Shown here: piece after piece, positions 35,316-41,539 of the stretch
Position numbering within the stretch: position 1 is the first letter of the stretch
Layout: each line of letters begins with the position of its first letter
Source: a virus
DNA: 64,000 nucleotides
Reading direction: 5' to 3' (one strand)
IMG/VR virus record: IMGVR_UViG_3300017763_000002
Location: 140,907 to 204,906 of that record
Position numbers and translations under genes: made by a program
Notes under the pieces: model-generated
Database searches by the model: none
Told to the model about the DNA's origin: nothing
Seen by the model: only the letters and a program-made list of their open reading frames with translations

Positions 35316-35561
35316 ATGCGCTTAGATTTTTCCAACTTTGTTTTATTCGCTATTGTTGCTTATGTTGGATATTTTATTTACTCACAAAACGAATTAATTA
35401 AAGAGCAAGAGTCAATCATGCAAGATCAATTTGATTTAATTGAAACTCAACGAGCATTTATTTCAGAAATAAACAAAATGCTTGGCATTCAGCCTGGGAT
35501 ATATTGGTACAAACCGAATTCGCAACCTCAAGATAACCCTCTTCATACGGAACAAATTTAA
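35316..35561 (+). CDS. Membrane-anchored coiled-coil protein
   Basis: 81 aa. An N-terminal transmembrane segment (FVLFAIVAYVGYFIYS) is followed by an acidic coiled coil (NELIKEQESIMQDQFDLIETQ) and a Pro-rich tail. This resembles an inner-membrane spanin-like or scaffold protein in shape only. It is adjacent to the next gene without a gap. Confidence 0.5.
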   Translation: MRLDFSNFVLFAIVAYVGYFIYSQNELIKEQESIMQDQFDLIETQRAFISEINKMLGIQPGIYWYKPNSQPQDNPLHTEQI

Positions 35562-36077
35562 ATGACCATTCACTCCTTAATTAGAAAATGTTATTATAAA
35601 CCTGTTTTTAATAATATATATAAATTTTATTTAAATGATGAAAACCAATATTCTTTAGACAGGGTGGCTAGAATGGATATTAATTTTCTGTCAGCTTGGA
35701 ACAATCTTTTAAATACCAAAGCCACAAAATCTAAAGACGAAGATGTTGAAAACTCTTGTATTTTTATTAGTGATTTAGTAGAAAATGGGAGTAAATTATT
35801 TGATGTTTGCTTGTTAAATAAAACTAATAATGAAACTTATGGTATAGACTTTTTGGACTGGAGCGAATTAATTAATAAAAAAATAAAAACTGATTTCTCT
35901 GACTCTGAACTAACGGGGTCAGAGATTTTAGCCCACATATTATGGGAGATAACTTTTTGGGGATTTTCCTCAGATCAAGTTCAACTCGCAGGCAGTAAAA
36001 TAATAGATGAAACCAATGAAGTTGTGGAAGAAATTGATTTCGAAAAATTTATAAACTTGACAAAAAAGCTTTCTTGA
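35562..36077 (+). CDS. Hypothetical protein with DUF6557-like features
   Basis: 171 aa (HSLIRKCYYKPVFNNIYKFYL...; GIDFLDWSELINKKIK; EILAHILWEITFWGFSSDQV). It is soluble, helical and rich in Trp and Glu. I do not recognise it with confidence; the IxxHxLWExTFxGxxxxxI segment recalls small bacterial DUF proteins. It ends just inside the promoter of the next gene. Confidence 0.5.
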   Translation: MTIHSLIRKCYYKPVFNNIYKFYLNDENQYSLDRVARMDINFLSAWNNLLNTKATKSKDEDVENSCIFISDLVENGSKLFDVCLLNKTNNETYGIDFLDWSELINKKIKTDFSDSELTGSEILAHILWEITFWGFSSDQVQLAGSKIIDETNEVVEEIDFEKFINLTKKLS

Positions 36078-36085
36078 TGCATACT
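36057..36085 (+). promoter_or_regulatory. Promoter (class I, leaderless)
   Basis: TTGACA, 17-bp spacer, CATACT, then 6 nt to the ATG at 36092. It lies over the end of the upstream gene. Confidence 0.65.
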
Positions 36086-36091
36086 TAATGC

Positions 36092-36262
36092 ATGAACGAA
36101 AGACAAGACCGTTATGTTAAAACTGAAAAAGGCAAGGTTGCCCAAAAAAAAGCGCAAAAAAAGTACGACGAGACTAATCTCGAAAAACGAAGACAGCAAA
36201 AAAAAGAGTACATGAGGCGCAAAAGGGCTGAAGACCCAAGCTATTGCAAATGGAAGCGATGA
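36092..36262 (+). CDS. Very basic small protein
   Basis: 56 aa, more than a third Lys/Arg (VAQKKAQKKYDETNLEKRRQQKKEYMRRKR). Repeated helix with Lys/Arg suggests DNA or RNA binding. Leaderless start, and its stop overlaps the start of the secreted W-rich gene. Confidence 0.55.
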   Translation: MNERQDRYVKTEKGKVAQKKAQKKYDETNLEKRRQQKKEYMRRKRAEDPSYCKWKR

Positions 36263-36732
36263 AATATATATATTTATTTTTACTTTTTTCTCTGGTTGGT
36301 TTTGCTTTTGAAGATACCGCACCAGATTATGACATGTACCCCCAAGATGTCAGGGACGCATATAGCAATTATTTAAGAGAACAGGAAAACCTTGTTTACC
36401 AAGCTCTTCTAGATAGTTTTAATCAAATTGGAGTAGTTTATACAGCTTTTCAAGATAGCGTTAAAACAGAAAACGAAGGGTGGCTTTATAATGACTGGCT
36501 AGGCTATTACTATCAGAGCGATAAAATATGGATTTACCATCAATCTTTAAAATGGATTTACCCCCATTCTATTCATGACGGATATTGGTTTTGGTCAGAA
36601 AATTTTGGATGGCTTTGGACAAATAAAGAGTTATTTCCTTTTATGTGCAATCAAGCTGGTGGCAGTTTTTATTTATATCAAGACCAAGGAGTAATTTATT
36701 CGTATTCAGAAGATTTGTATTATGAGTTATGA
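36259..36732 (+). CDS. Secreted W/Y-rich protein upstream of array 1
   Basis: 157 aa from MKYIYLFLLFSLVGFAF, a signal peptide; the ATG overlaps the upstream stop. The mature half carries repeated aromatic elements (GWLYNDWLGYYYQ; WIYHQSLKWIYP; WFWSENFGWLWTN), the same type seen in the adhesin at 13897-18228 and in the gene at 38827. I associate this module with C-termini of Verrucomicrobiota proteins. It is probably exported and may act at the envelope. The first repeat array begins right after its stop codon. Confidence 0.6.
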   Translation: MKYIYLFLLFSLVGFAFEDTAPDYDMYPQDVRDAYSNYLREQENLVYQALLDSFNQIGVVYTAFQDSVKTENEGWLYNDWLGYYYQSDKIWIYHQSLKWIYPHSIHDGYWFWSENFGWLWTNKELFPFMCNQAGGSFYLYQDQGVIYSYSEDLYYEL

Positions 36733-36738
36733 AATGCT

Positions 36739-36956
36739 GCCCCGTTTCTCGTCTTGCGGGTCAAGAGTTAGTGTGGCTACTGACAATGAAGATGAGTGAT
36801 ATATAAGCCCCCGTTTCTCGTCTTGCGGGTCAAGAGTTAGTGTGGCTACTGACAACAAAAATGAGACCTTCATAAGCTCCCGCTTCTTGTTTTGCGGGCT
36901 ATAAGACAGATTGGTTCACTGAGCTTTAAGGCAAGGGTACGAAAGAGCCCCTAAAA
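36739..36956 (+). repeat. Array 1: 69-nt tandem repeats with closing element (orphan array)
   Basis: Two full units and a closing half-unit at exactly 69-nt spacing. Each unit has a hairpin CCCGT...GCGGG, then TCAAGA and a hairpin GTTAGTG-TGGC-TACTGAC, then a linker ending ATGAG, six variable nt, and ATAAG. The hexamers are TGATAT (36797-36802) and ACCTTC (36866-36871). The closing element (TCCCGC...GCGGGCTATAAG...GGTTCACTGAGC...AAGGCAAG) matches that of array 2. The following 16 nt (36936-36951, GGTACGAAAGAGCCCC) differ from array 2. No TnpB-like gene is attached. Structured RNA is likely; role unknown. Confidence 0.8.
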
Positions 36957-36977
36957 CCCACTTCAAGTGGGTTTTTT
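36957..36977 (+). terminator. Terminator of array 1
   Basis: CCCACTTCAAGTGGG followed by TTTTTT. Identical in stem to the terminator of array 2 (41302). Confidence 0.9.
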
Positions 36978-36978
36978 G

Positions 36979-37007
36979 TTGACTTCCAATTCAATATATA
37001 ATATAAT
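36979..37007 (+). promoter_or_regulatory. Promoter (class I, leaderless)
   Basis: TTGACT, 17-bp spacer, TATAAT, then 7 nt to the ATG at 37015. It starts directly after the array 1 terminator. Confidence 0.8.
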
Positions 37008-37014
37008 AACAAAC

Positions 37015-37197
37015 ATGCTAACAGGACAAATAAATTACAAAGATGTTGAATATAAATATGAGCTAGATTTAACTAAAGAAGATATTTACACATACTATGT
37101 CAACAGCCTTTTTAAAGAAATTTGCGAACACAATTATCCAGAATTATTAAAACAAGTTAAAACACAAGTATCTCAAATGTTAGAAAATGAAAATTGA
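37015..37197 (+). CDS. Small acidic hypothetical protein
   Basis: 60 aa from MLTGQINYKDVEYKYELDL. The upstream in-frame codons are excluded by the promoter position. Helical with a short beta-strand start. Overlaps the next gene by 11 bp. Confidence 0.55.
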   Translation: MLTGQINYKDVEYKYELDLTKEDIYTYYVNSLFKEICEHNYPELLKQVKTQVSQMLENEN

Positions 37198-37468
37198 AAA
37201 AAATTTAAAATATGCTACTTTTATTTATGATGAAGAATCTAAAGATTTTACCATCATGACCAAGCCTTTTGGGGAATCAGAGGGAGGATATGCGGTGGGC
37301 GGGAACACAATCAAACTGAACAAGATTTATTCTTTTGCGTTTATGCGATTTGTAATGAGAATTGCTCAAAGAAATTGGCTAAAAAATAAAAAAAGAGTTG
37401 ACAATCATGTAGAAAATGAGTTAGAATACAGTGAAGATCAAGACCAAACCTTTTTTGAATATTTATGA
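37187..37468 (+). CDS. Small hypothetical protein
   Basis: 93 aa. SKDFTIMTKPFGESEGGYAVGGNTIKL then a basic helix (AQRNWLKNKKR). Looks like a small globular domain; unrecognised. Overlaps both neighbours. Confidence 0.5.
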   Translation: MKIEKNLKYATFIYDEESKDFTIMTKPFGESEGGYAVGGNTIKLNKIYSFAFMRFVMRIAQRNWLKNKKRVDNHVENELEYSEDQDQTFFEYL

Positions 37469-37713
37469 ACGAAAAATTAAGAAATATTATTTACAATACG
37501 AGCGCTGGCAAAAGCCACGGGAATGCAGTAATGCTAAACGAACTTTCCAGTGAATCTTTGGTCTATGCGTCTGATGAAGAAGAATTTTTTTATGAAGGCG
37601 AAGATATAGCGGTAAGCGAAGGAGACCCAATTGGGTTTGATATTGAAATTAATGATGAAGTAAAATTGATTTTATTTAAAAATATATATTGGAAAGTTGA
37701 TAATTATGAGTGA
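37465..37713 (+). CDS. Small acidic hypothetical protein
   Basis: 82 aa. The central part is acidic (YASDEEEFFYEGEDIAVSEGD) and beta-strand-like. Overlaps the preceding gene by ATGA and the next by 8 bp. Unrecognised. Confidence 0.5.
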   Translation: MNEKLRNIIYNTSAGKSHGNAVMLNELSSESLVYASDEEEFFYEGEDIAVSEGDPIGFDIEINDEVKLILFKNIYWKVDNYE

Positions 37714-38467
37714 TGTAGATTTACAAAAAGTTGTAGACAAAGAGTTCGACACTCCAGAAGCTCCAAAGTGGGACATGAAGAATGAAGATTGTATTCGTCA
37801 TCACTTCAGGCACTTCCCCGATAAAATTACCGAGCTGGCTATAGATTATTTAATAAATGAAAACGATGATGTTTTAGATGATGTAATTAAGGGTGTTTTA
37901 GAAAAATTTTCCCCGCTATCAGACTCCGTGGAAAATAGACCTGATTTTGCTTCCTTAGGACCACAAAATGAAATTATTAATGACTTTGGCATGGATTCCT
38001 TATCATTAATGGAAATCGCTTTCTTTTGTGAAGAAGTTTTTGATTTAAGAATAGAAAATGAAAAAATAATGCACATCGTTACATTAAAAGATGTAACCGA
38101 CATGATCCGTAAAACAAAAGCGGAACAAGCGGGTGTTGAGTGGCCAGAGCTTCATTTCGGTGGGGCTAGTGACCAAAACCCTGGGCCAGATGACCCGCCT
38201 TTAGCTCATAAAAAATATAAAGTAGGATGGGTTCCAAACCCTAAAAACCCCACTGCTTTTATGGAGTGCAATGTCCCTGTCGTTGATATGAACGATCCCG
38301 AAACAGTCAAGAAATTAGCAAAAGCTGCCGAAAATGGCGAGCTAGAGGGAGATAAATATCAAGAATTCTTAAATAGGGAGTTGACCCCGAAAAAGAAAAA
38401 ACGCAAATATACAAAGCGTTCAGATTATTGGAAAAAGAAAGAAAGCAAAAATGACAAAAAAATATGA
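37706..38467 (+). CDS. Acyl-carrier-domain protein with basic tail
   Basis: 253 aa from MSDVDLQKVV; a TTG 9 nt upstream is not needed. Residues ~55-135 form an acyl carrier domain: INDFGMDSLSLMEIAFFCEEVFDLRI has the DSL serine (about S98) that receives phosphopantetheine. The C-terminal half is Pro-rich and ends in a very basic stretch (PKKKKRKYTKRSDYWKKK). ACPs carry acyl groups for fatty acid, polyketide or nonribosomal chemistry; phage copies are rare. It overlaps the next gene. The tail may bind nucleic acid. Acyl-CoA enzymes at 25.2-26.3 kb might supply it, but that is speculation. Confidence 0.72.
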   Translation: MSDVDLQKVVDKEFDTPEAPKWDMKNEDCIRHHFRHFPDKITELAIDYLINENDDVLDDVIKGVLEKFSPLSDSVENRPDFASLGPQNEIINDFGMDSLSLMEIAFFCEEVFDLRIENEKIMHIVTLKDVTDMIRKTKAEQAGVEWPELHFGGASDQNPGPDDPPLAHKKYKVGWVPNPKNPTAFMECNVPVVDMNDPETVKKLAKAAENGELEGDKYQEFLNRELTPKKKKRKYTKRSDYWKKKESKNDKKI

Positions 38468-38681
38468 AGAAGCTAAGCTTTATACTTTTCGAATAAAATA
38501 TAACGCTGGAGTGGGTCACGCAGCTCACGACTCGTACCATTATTTTCAAGCTACTAATGCGGATCAAGCTTTAAGTTTTCATTTTTCTATGATGGAAAGA
38601 AAGAGTCTAACAAGCCAAACTATCAGCGTAGAGAGAAAAGACCCTTATGCCAATCGTTGGGTTGAAGAAAAAGTGTATTAA
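38451..38681 (+). CDS. Small hypothetical protein
   Basis: 76 aa (AKLYTFRIKYNAGVGHAAHDSYHYFQATNADQALSFHF), a beta-alpha pattern with His residues. Likely a small single-domain protein expressed with the ACP gene. Unrecognised. Confidence 0.5.
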   Translation: MTKKYEEAKLYTFRIKYNAGVGHAAHDSYHYFQATNADQALSFHFSMMERKSLTSQTISVERKDPYANRWVEEKVY

Positions 38682-38726
38682 ACATAATGAGTACTAAAAA
38701 ATACGGCGTGATTTTTGCCCCGACAA

Positions 38727-38802
38727 GCCACCTTAGCTCAGATGGTAGAGCACCTCACTTGTAATGAGGATGTCGTCAGTTCGATCCTGACAGGTGGCTC
38801 CA
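38727..38802 (+). tRNA. tRNA-Thr (UGU)
   Basis: GCCACCT pairs with AGGTGGC; D-arm GCTC...GAGC, anticodon stem CCTCA / TGAGG with loop CTTGTAA giving anticodon UGU, T-arm GTCAG-TTCGATC-CTGAC, and an encoded CCA. It reads ACA and probably supplements codon use in this AT-rich genome. Confidence 0.95.
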
Positions 38803-38812
38803 TTTTTAATTA

Positions 38813-38821
38813 GTGTAATAT
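38813..38821 (+). promoter_or_regulatory. GTG-hexamer (class II) promoter-like motif
   Basis: GTG-TAATAT followed by 5 nt and the ATG at 38827, placed 10 nt after the tRNA. Confidence 0.45.
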
Positions 38822-38826
38822 TTTAT

Positions 38827-39369
38827 ATGCGATTTCTATTGCTTTTTATCCTCCTGACTAACTTGTGTTTCGGAGCCAAACTTTTACAAATAAAAGATTT
38901 TCTGTGTGACTGCGACTATTGCTCTAATTACAAAACTGGAGAACCTTTTATGATTGGAGAATTTTTCATGTCGTGCGACAAATGGAGGAAAAGCACAATT
39001 AAAACCATGGAATTAATGCGAAAAAGCGAAAAGCCAAAATTAATCGAAAGAAAAGAGATTCTACCAAACAGTTTTGAAGAAATTGAAATACCTATAGCTA
39101 AAATTGTGAATGACAATCAGCCAAATATAGAAAAATATTATTGGCAAAAAGAAAACAACTCGTGGATATATATTAATCAAAAGCAGGAAGACTCGTGGAT
39201 GTATAAAGAAAAATTGGGTTGGCTGTGGAGATTTGATGAAGACAGATTCTTATACTCAGATTATTATGGTTGGCTTTATAATTATTTATTTAATAATAAA
39301 ACATTTTATTATTGGTACGATAAAAAACAATGGTTTAAACCTAGCGAAATGCCAGAGAGCAAGCTATAA
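38827..39369 (+). CDS. Secreted W/Y-rich protein upstream of tnpB-like gene
   Basis: 180 aa from MRFLLLFILLTNLCFGAKLL, a signal peptide; the longer frame is shorter in support because it reads into the tRNA end. The mature part has a Cys cluster (CDCDYCSNY) and a C-terminal aromatic module (YYWQKENNSWIYINQK; GWLWRFDEDRF; YGWLYNYLF) like that of the 36259 gene. It precedes the TnpB-like gene, as its relative precedes array 1. Confidence 0.6.
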   Translation: MRFLLLFILLTNLCFGAKLLQIKDFLCDCDYCSNYKTGEPFMIGEFFMSCDKWRKSTIKTMELMRKSEKPKLIERKEILPNSFEEIEIPIAKIVNDNQPNIEKYYWQKENNSWIYINQKQEDSWMYKEKLGWLWRFDEDRFLYSDYYGWLYNYLFNNKTFYYWYDKKQWFKPSEMPESKL

Positions 39370-39555
39370 ACCTTTGCGTTTCTTTGCTAAAATTAATAAT
39401 TTATTCTTGTCTTCATCATTCATTTTCATAAACTTTTTCTTAGATTCCATCCATGCAACTCGCAGTCTTATATGCGGGTTACAGATGAATTTCGTATCTT
39501 CAATTAACTTGATAGTTAGATAGTCAATTATAATTTCTTCATTACTTCGCTCCAT
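39364..39555 (-). CDS. Small hypothetical protein, opposite strand
   Basis: 63 aa leftward (RSNEEIIIDYLTIKL...CNPHIRLRVAWMESKKKF). It sits between the W-rich gene and the TnpB-like gene and shares the palindromic TTGTCAAG/CTTGACAA promoter region with the latter. Helical and basic; unrecognised. It is possible that only the rightward genes are real, since no other evidence supports it. Confidence 0.45.
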   Translation of the reverse strand: MERSNEEIIIDYLTIKLIEDTKFICNPHIRLRVAWMESKKKFMKMNDEDKNKLLILAKKRKGL

Positions 39556-39577
39556 AAATTATTTTACACAAATAATC

Positions 39578-39606
39578 TTGACAAAGAATTTGTTTTATGT
39601 TATGAT
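39578..39606 (+). promoter_or_regulatory. Promoter (class I, leaderless) of the TnpB-like gene
   Basis: TTGACA, 17-bp spacer, TATGAT, then 7 nt to the ATG at 39614. This places the start at MSDKVKK rather than at the longer frame beginning inside the promoter. Confidence 0.8.
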
Positions 39607-39613
39607 TCAGTTT

Positions 39614-40906
39614 ATGTCAGATAAAGTAAAAAAAACAGCTTGTGTTAAACTAAAGATTAAAGATAATCCAGAATTTGTAAAATATATAGCTTCTGTTTTT
39701 GATTTAATGCAAAAAATTAGTTCAGCCGTTCATTCCGAAATTTTAAATATATCAAACATTGGCGGTTTTAAATTAACATGGAAAAACAAAGAATATAAAG
39801 ATGCAGAAGAATTCAGAGAATTACCTTTTATTAAACCCGTGCTTGATGATTTTTTTAAAGACCATGATAATATTGGTTTTAGTGCATTAAGAGCAATATA
39901 TTGGTCTGTGGTAAGAATGTATCGTTCTTATGTTGGAAGAAATAAAAAAAATATGCCATTACCTATTAGAGTTAATACCAATGCGGTGGCATTTAAAGAC
40001 GCAACCTTTAAAATCAAAGAGGATGGAAGCCAAATAATTATGTCTACAATGTTTGATAAAAAGATCAAAATAAAACTTGAAGTTGACGATAAAAAATCTT
40101 TTATTAAAAATTTAAAATATATTGATTTTAATGATAAAGGATTTAAACAGAATGCGGGTGGAATTATTAACATGAGGACAAATCATTTAGTGCTCACAAC
40201 AGACGACGCTTATTTTGAATGTCAAGATGTAGACTCTTTCATAGGAGTAGATATTAATATGAATTTAGAAAACTTTTTAACTTGGAGTGACGGGGATATT
40301 ATCTCAAGACCCAAAGAAATTCAAGATCTTCTTGATAAATTAAAGATTTATAATAAACTTTTGGGCAAAGAAAATCGTGCTCTAATAACAGGAAATTCGA
40401 GAACAAAAATTAATAAAGCCAAAAACCGAATGCATAAAAGATATTTGCCTAAAGCAATGCGAAAATGGCTGTATCCCATTCTCGATAAAAAGCTTAAAAA
40501 AGGAATCGCTTTAGCATTAGATACAGTTACTACTGGAGCTACAAATGGTTCTTTTGGTCAGGAGCATTTTATTGCTTGTTGCAAAAGATATTGCGAAGAA
40601 AATGGTATATTTGTTTATGAAATTCCAACGCCTTATACATCTCAAATGTGCAATGAATGCAATTTTATTGCTAAAGCAAACCGAAATGGAGATAAATTTA
40701 AATGTATTGAATGTGGTCACGAAGATCATTCAGATGTAAATGCTGCTAAAAATATTAAAGCTTATGCTGATTACTTATATAGTATAAACTTTGAATCTCA
40801 TATCGGCGGAAACAGCAAATATCATAAGAGCAAATCGGCTAAAATAAAAGCTCATTTTAGAGATCCATTAAATATCCCGCCCCTCCTCTTGCGGGTCAAG
40901 AGTTAG
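39614..40906 (+). CDS. TnpB/Cas12-superfamily RNA-guided nuclease-like protein
   Basis: 430 aa, the usual TnpB size. An N-terminal beta/helical part (ACVKLKIKDNPEFVKYIA) precedes a split RuvC domain: RuvC-I FIGVDIN with Asp at about 213; RuvC-II region ALALDTVTT, where the usual Glu appears to be Asp (about 303); zinc finger C-N-E-C near 346-349 and CIECG at 364-367; RuvC-III DHSDVNAAKN with Asp near 374. No TnpA transposase is nearby. The gene ends inside the first array unit: the stop TAG is part of the repeat (GTCAAGAGTTAG), and the last residues LLRVKS are repeat-encoded. It could be an active RNA-guided nuclease, a nuclease-impaired TldR-like regulator, or something new. Confidence 0.85.
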   Translation: MSDKVKKTACVKLKIKDNPEFVKYIASVFDLMQKISSAVHSEILNISNIGGFKLTWKNKEYKDAEEFRELPFIKPVLDDFFKDHDNIGFSALRAIYWSVVRMYRSYVGRNKKNMPLPIRVNTNAVAFKDATFKIKEDGSQIIMSTMFDKKIKIKLEVDDKKSFIKNLKYIDFNDKGFKQNAGGIINMRTNHLVLTTDDAYFECQDVDSFIGVDINMNLENFLTWSDGDIISRPKEIQDLLDKLKIYNKLLGKENRALITGNSRTKINKAKNRMHKRYLPKAMRKWLYPILDKKLKKGIALALDTVTTGATNGSFGQEHFIACCKRYCEENGIFVYEIPTPYTSQMCNECNFIAKANRNGDKFKCIECGHEDHSDVNAAKNIKAYADYLYSINFESHIGGNSKYHKSKSAKIKAHFRDPLNIPPLLLRVKS

Positions 40907-41301
40907 TATGGCTACTGACAATGAAGATGAGCAAGAGATAAGCCCCCGTTTCTCGTCTTGCGGGTCAAGAGTTAGTGTGGCTACTGACAACAAAGATGAG
41001 CTTGTCATAAGCCCCCGTTTCTCGTCTTGCGGGTCAAGAGTTAGTATGGCTACTGACAACAAAGATGAGCTGATTATAAGCCCCCGTTTCTCGTTTTGCG
41101 GGTCAAGAGTTAGTATGGCTACTGACAACAAAGATGAGCCTCTTATAAGCCCCCGTTTCTCGTTTTGCGGGTCAAGAGTTAGTGTGGGCTACTGACAACA
41201 AAAATGAGATACACATAAGCTCCCGCTTCTTGTTTTGCGGGCTATAAGACAGATTGGTTCACTGAGCTTTAAGGCAAGAACTACATAGAACCACTTAAAA
41301 A
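40876..41301 (+). repeat. Array 2: 69-nt repeats with six-nt variable cores, tnpB-linked
   Basis: Five units and a closing element, spaced 69, 69, 69, 69 and 70 nt. Six-nt variable sites: CAAGAG (40932-40937), CTTGTC (41001-41006), CTGATT (41070-41075), CCTCTT (41139-41144), ATACAC (41209-41214); flanks ATGAG and ATAAG are constant. Unit hairpin 1 is CCCG(T/C)...GCGGG. Hairpin 2 is GTTAGT(G/A)-TGGC-TACTGAC; the bracketed base pairs as G-U or A-U. The first unit has a distinct linker (AATGAAGATGAG) and the last another (AACAAAAATGAG, CTCCCGC), both as in array 1. Transcription with tnpB and processing are inferred. Confidence 0.82.
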
Positions 41302-41323
41302 CCCACTTCAAGTGGGTTTTTTT
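41302..41323 (+). terminator. Terminator of array 2
   Basis: CCCACTTCAAGTGGG followed by seven T. It follows the 17-nt variable segment at 41279-41295 and an A-rich spacer. Confidence 0.9.
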
Positions 41324-41324
41324 G

Positions 41325-41353
41325 TTGACTTTTAATTAAGAATACTACAGACT
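41325..41353 (+). promoter_or_regulatory. Promoter (class I)
   Basis: TTGACT, 17-bp spacer, CAGACT (weak), then 9 nt to the ATG at 41363. It begins right after the array terminator, as in array 1. Confidence 0.5.
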
Positions 41354-41362
41354 TAAATAATC

Positions 41363-41539
41363 ATGAAAAATACAGAATTCATTAAATTGACAGAGATGTG
41401 GCAAGACGGAGATTATTTCGGTGTCGCAGAGATTATAAGAACAGAAGATTGGGAGCATTCAACCTTAGCAGAGTTTTGCTCTTATTTCGTAAAATATTTA
41501 GGAACAAGAGAGTTTCACCTTTTATATAAGTTTTTATGA
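41363..41539 (+). CDS. Small hypothetical protein
   Basis: 58 aa (MKNTEFIKLTEMWQDGDYFG...). Mixed helix; ends overlapping the next start (ATGA). Unrecognised. Confidence 0.5.
   Translation: MKNTEFIKLTEMWQDGDYFGVAEIIRTEDWEHSTLAEFCSYFVKYLGTREFHLLYKFL

Noticed and set aside
40908-41195. Open frames through array 2 on both strands (also 40868-41131 on the minus strand) encoding repeated peptides
   Set aside because: The 69-nt period is a multiple of three, so the repeat stays open by chance in several frames. RNA hairpins with compensating changes explain the sequence better.
40876-41301. CRISPR array
   Set aside because: Repeats are about 63 nt and variable sites only 6 nt, with no cas1/cas2 genes. 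This does not fit CRISPR geometry.
36739-41301. TIGR-type array with box C/D-like motifs (CTGA and GATGA occur in each unit)
   Set aside because: The order and distance of the motifs do not fit a box C/D pair, and no Nop-domain protein is present. The neighbouring protein is TnpB-like.
39575-41330. Complete IS605/IS607 insertion sequence
   Set aside because: No transposase gene and no recognisable left or right ends were found. The locus uses phage-style promoters and terminators.
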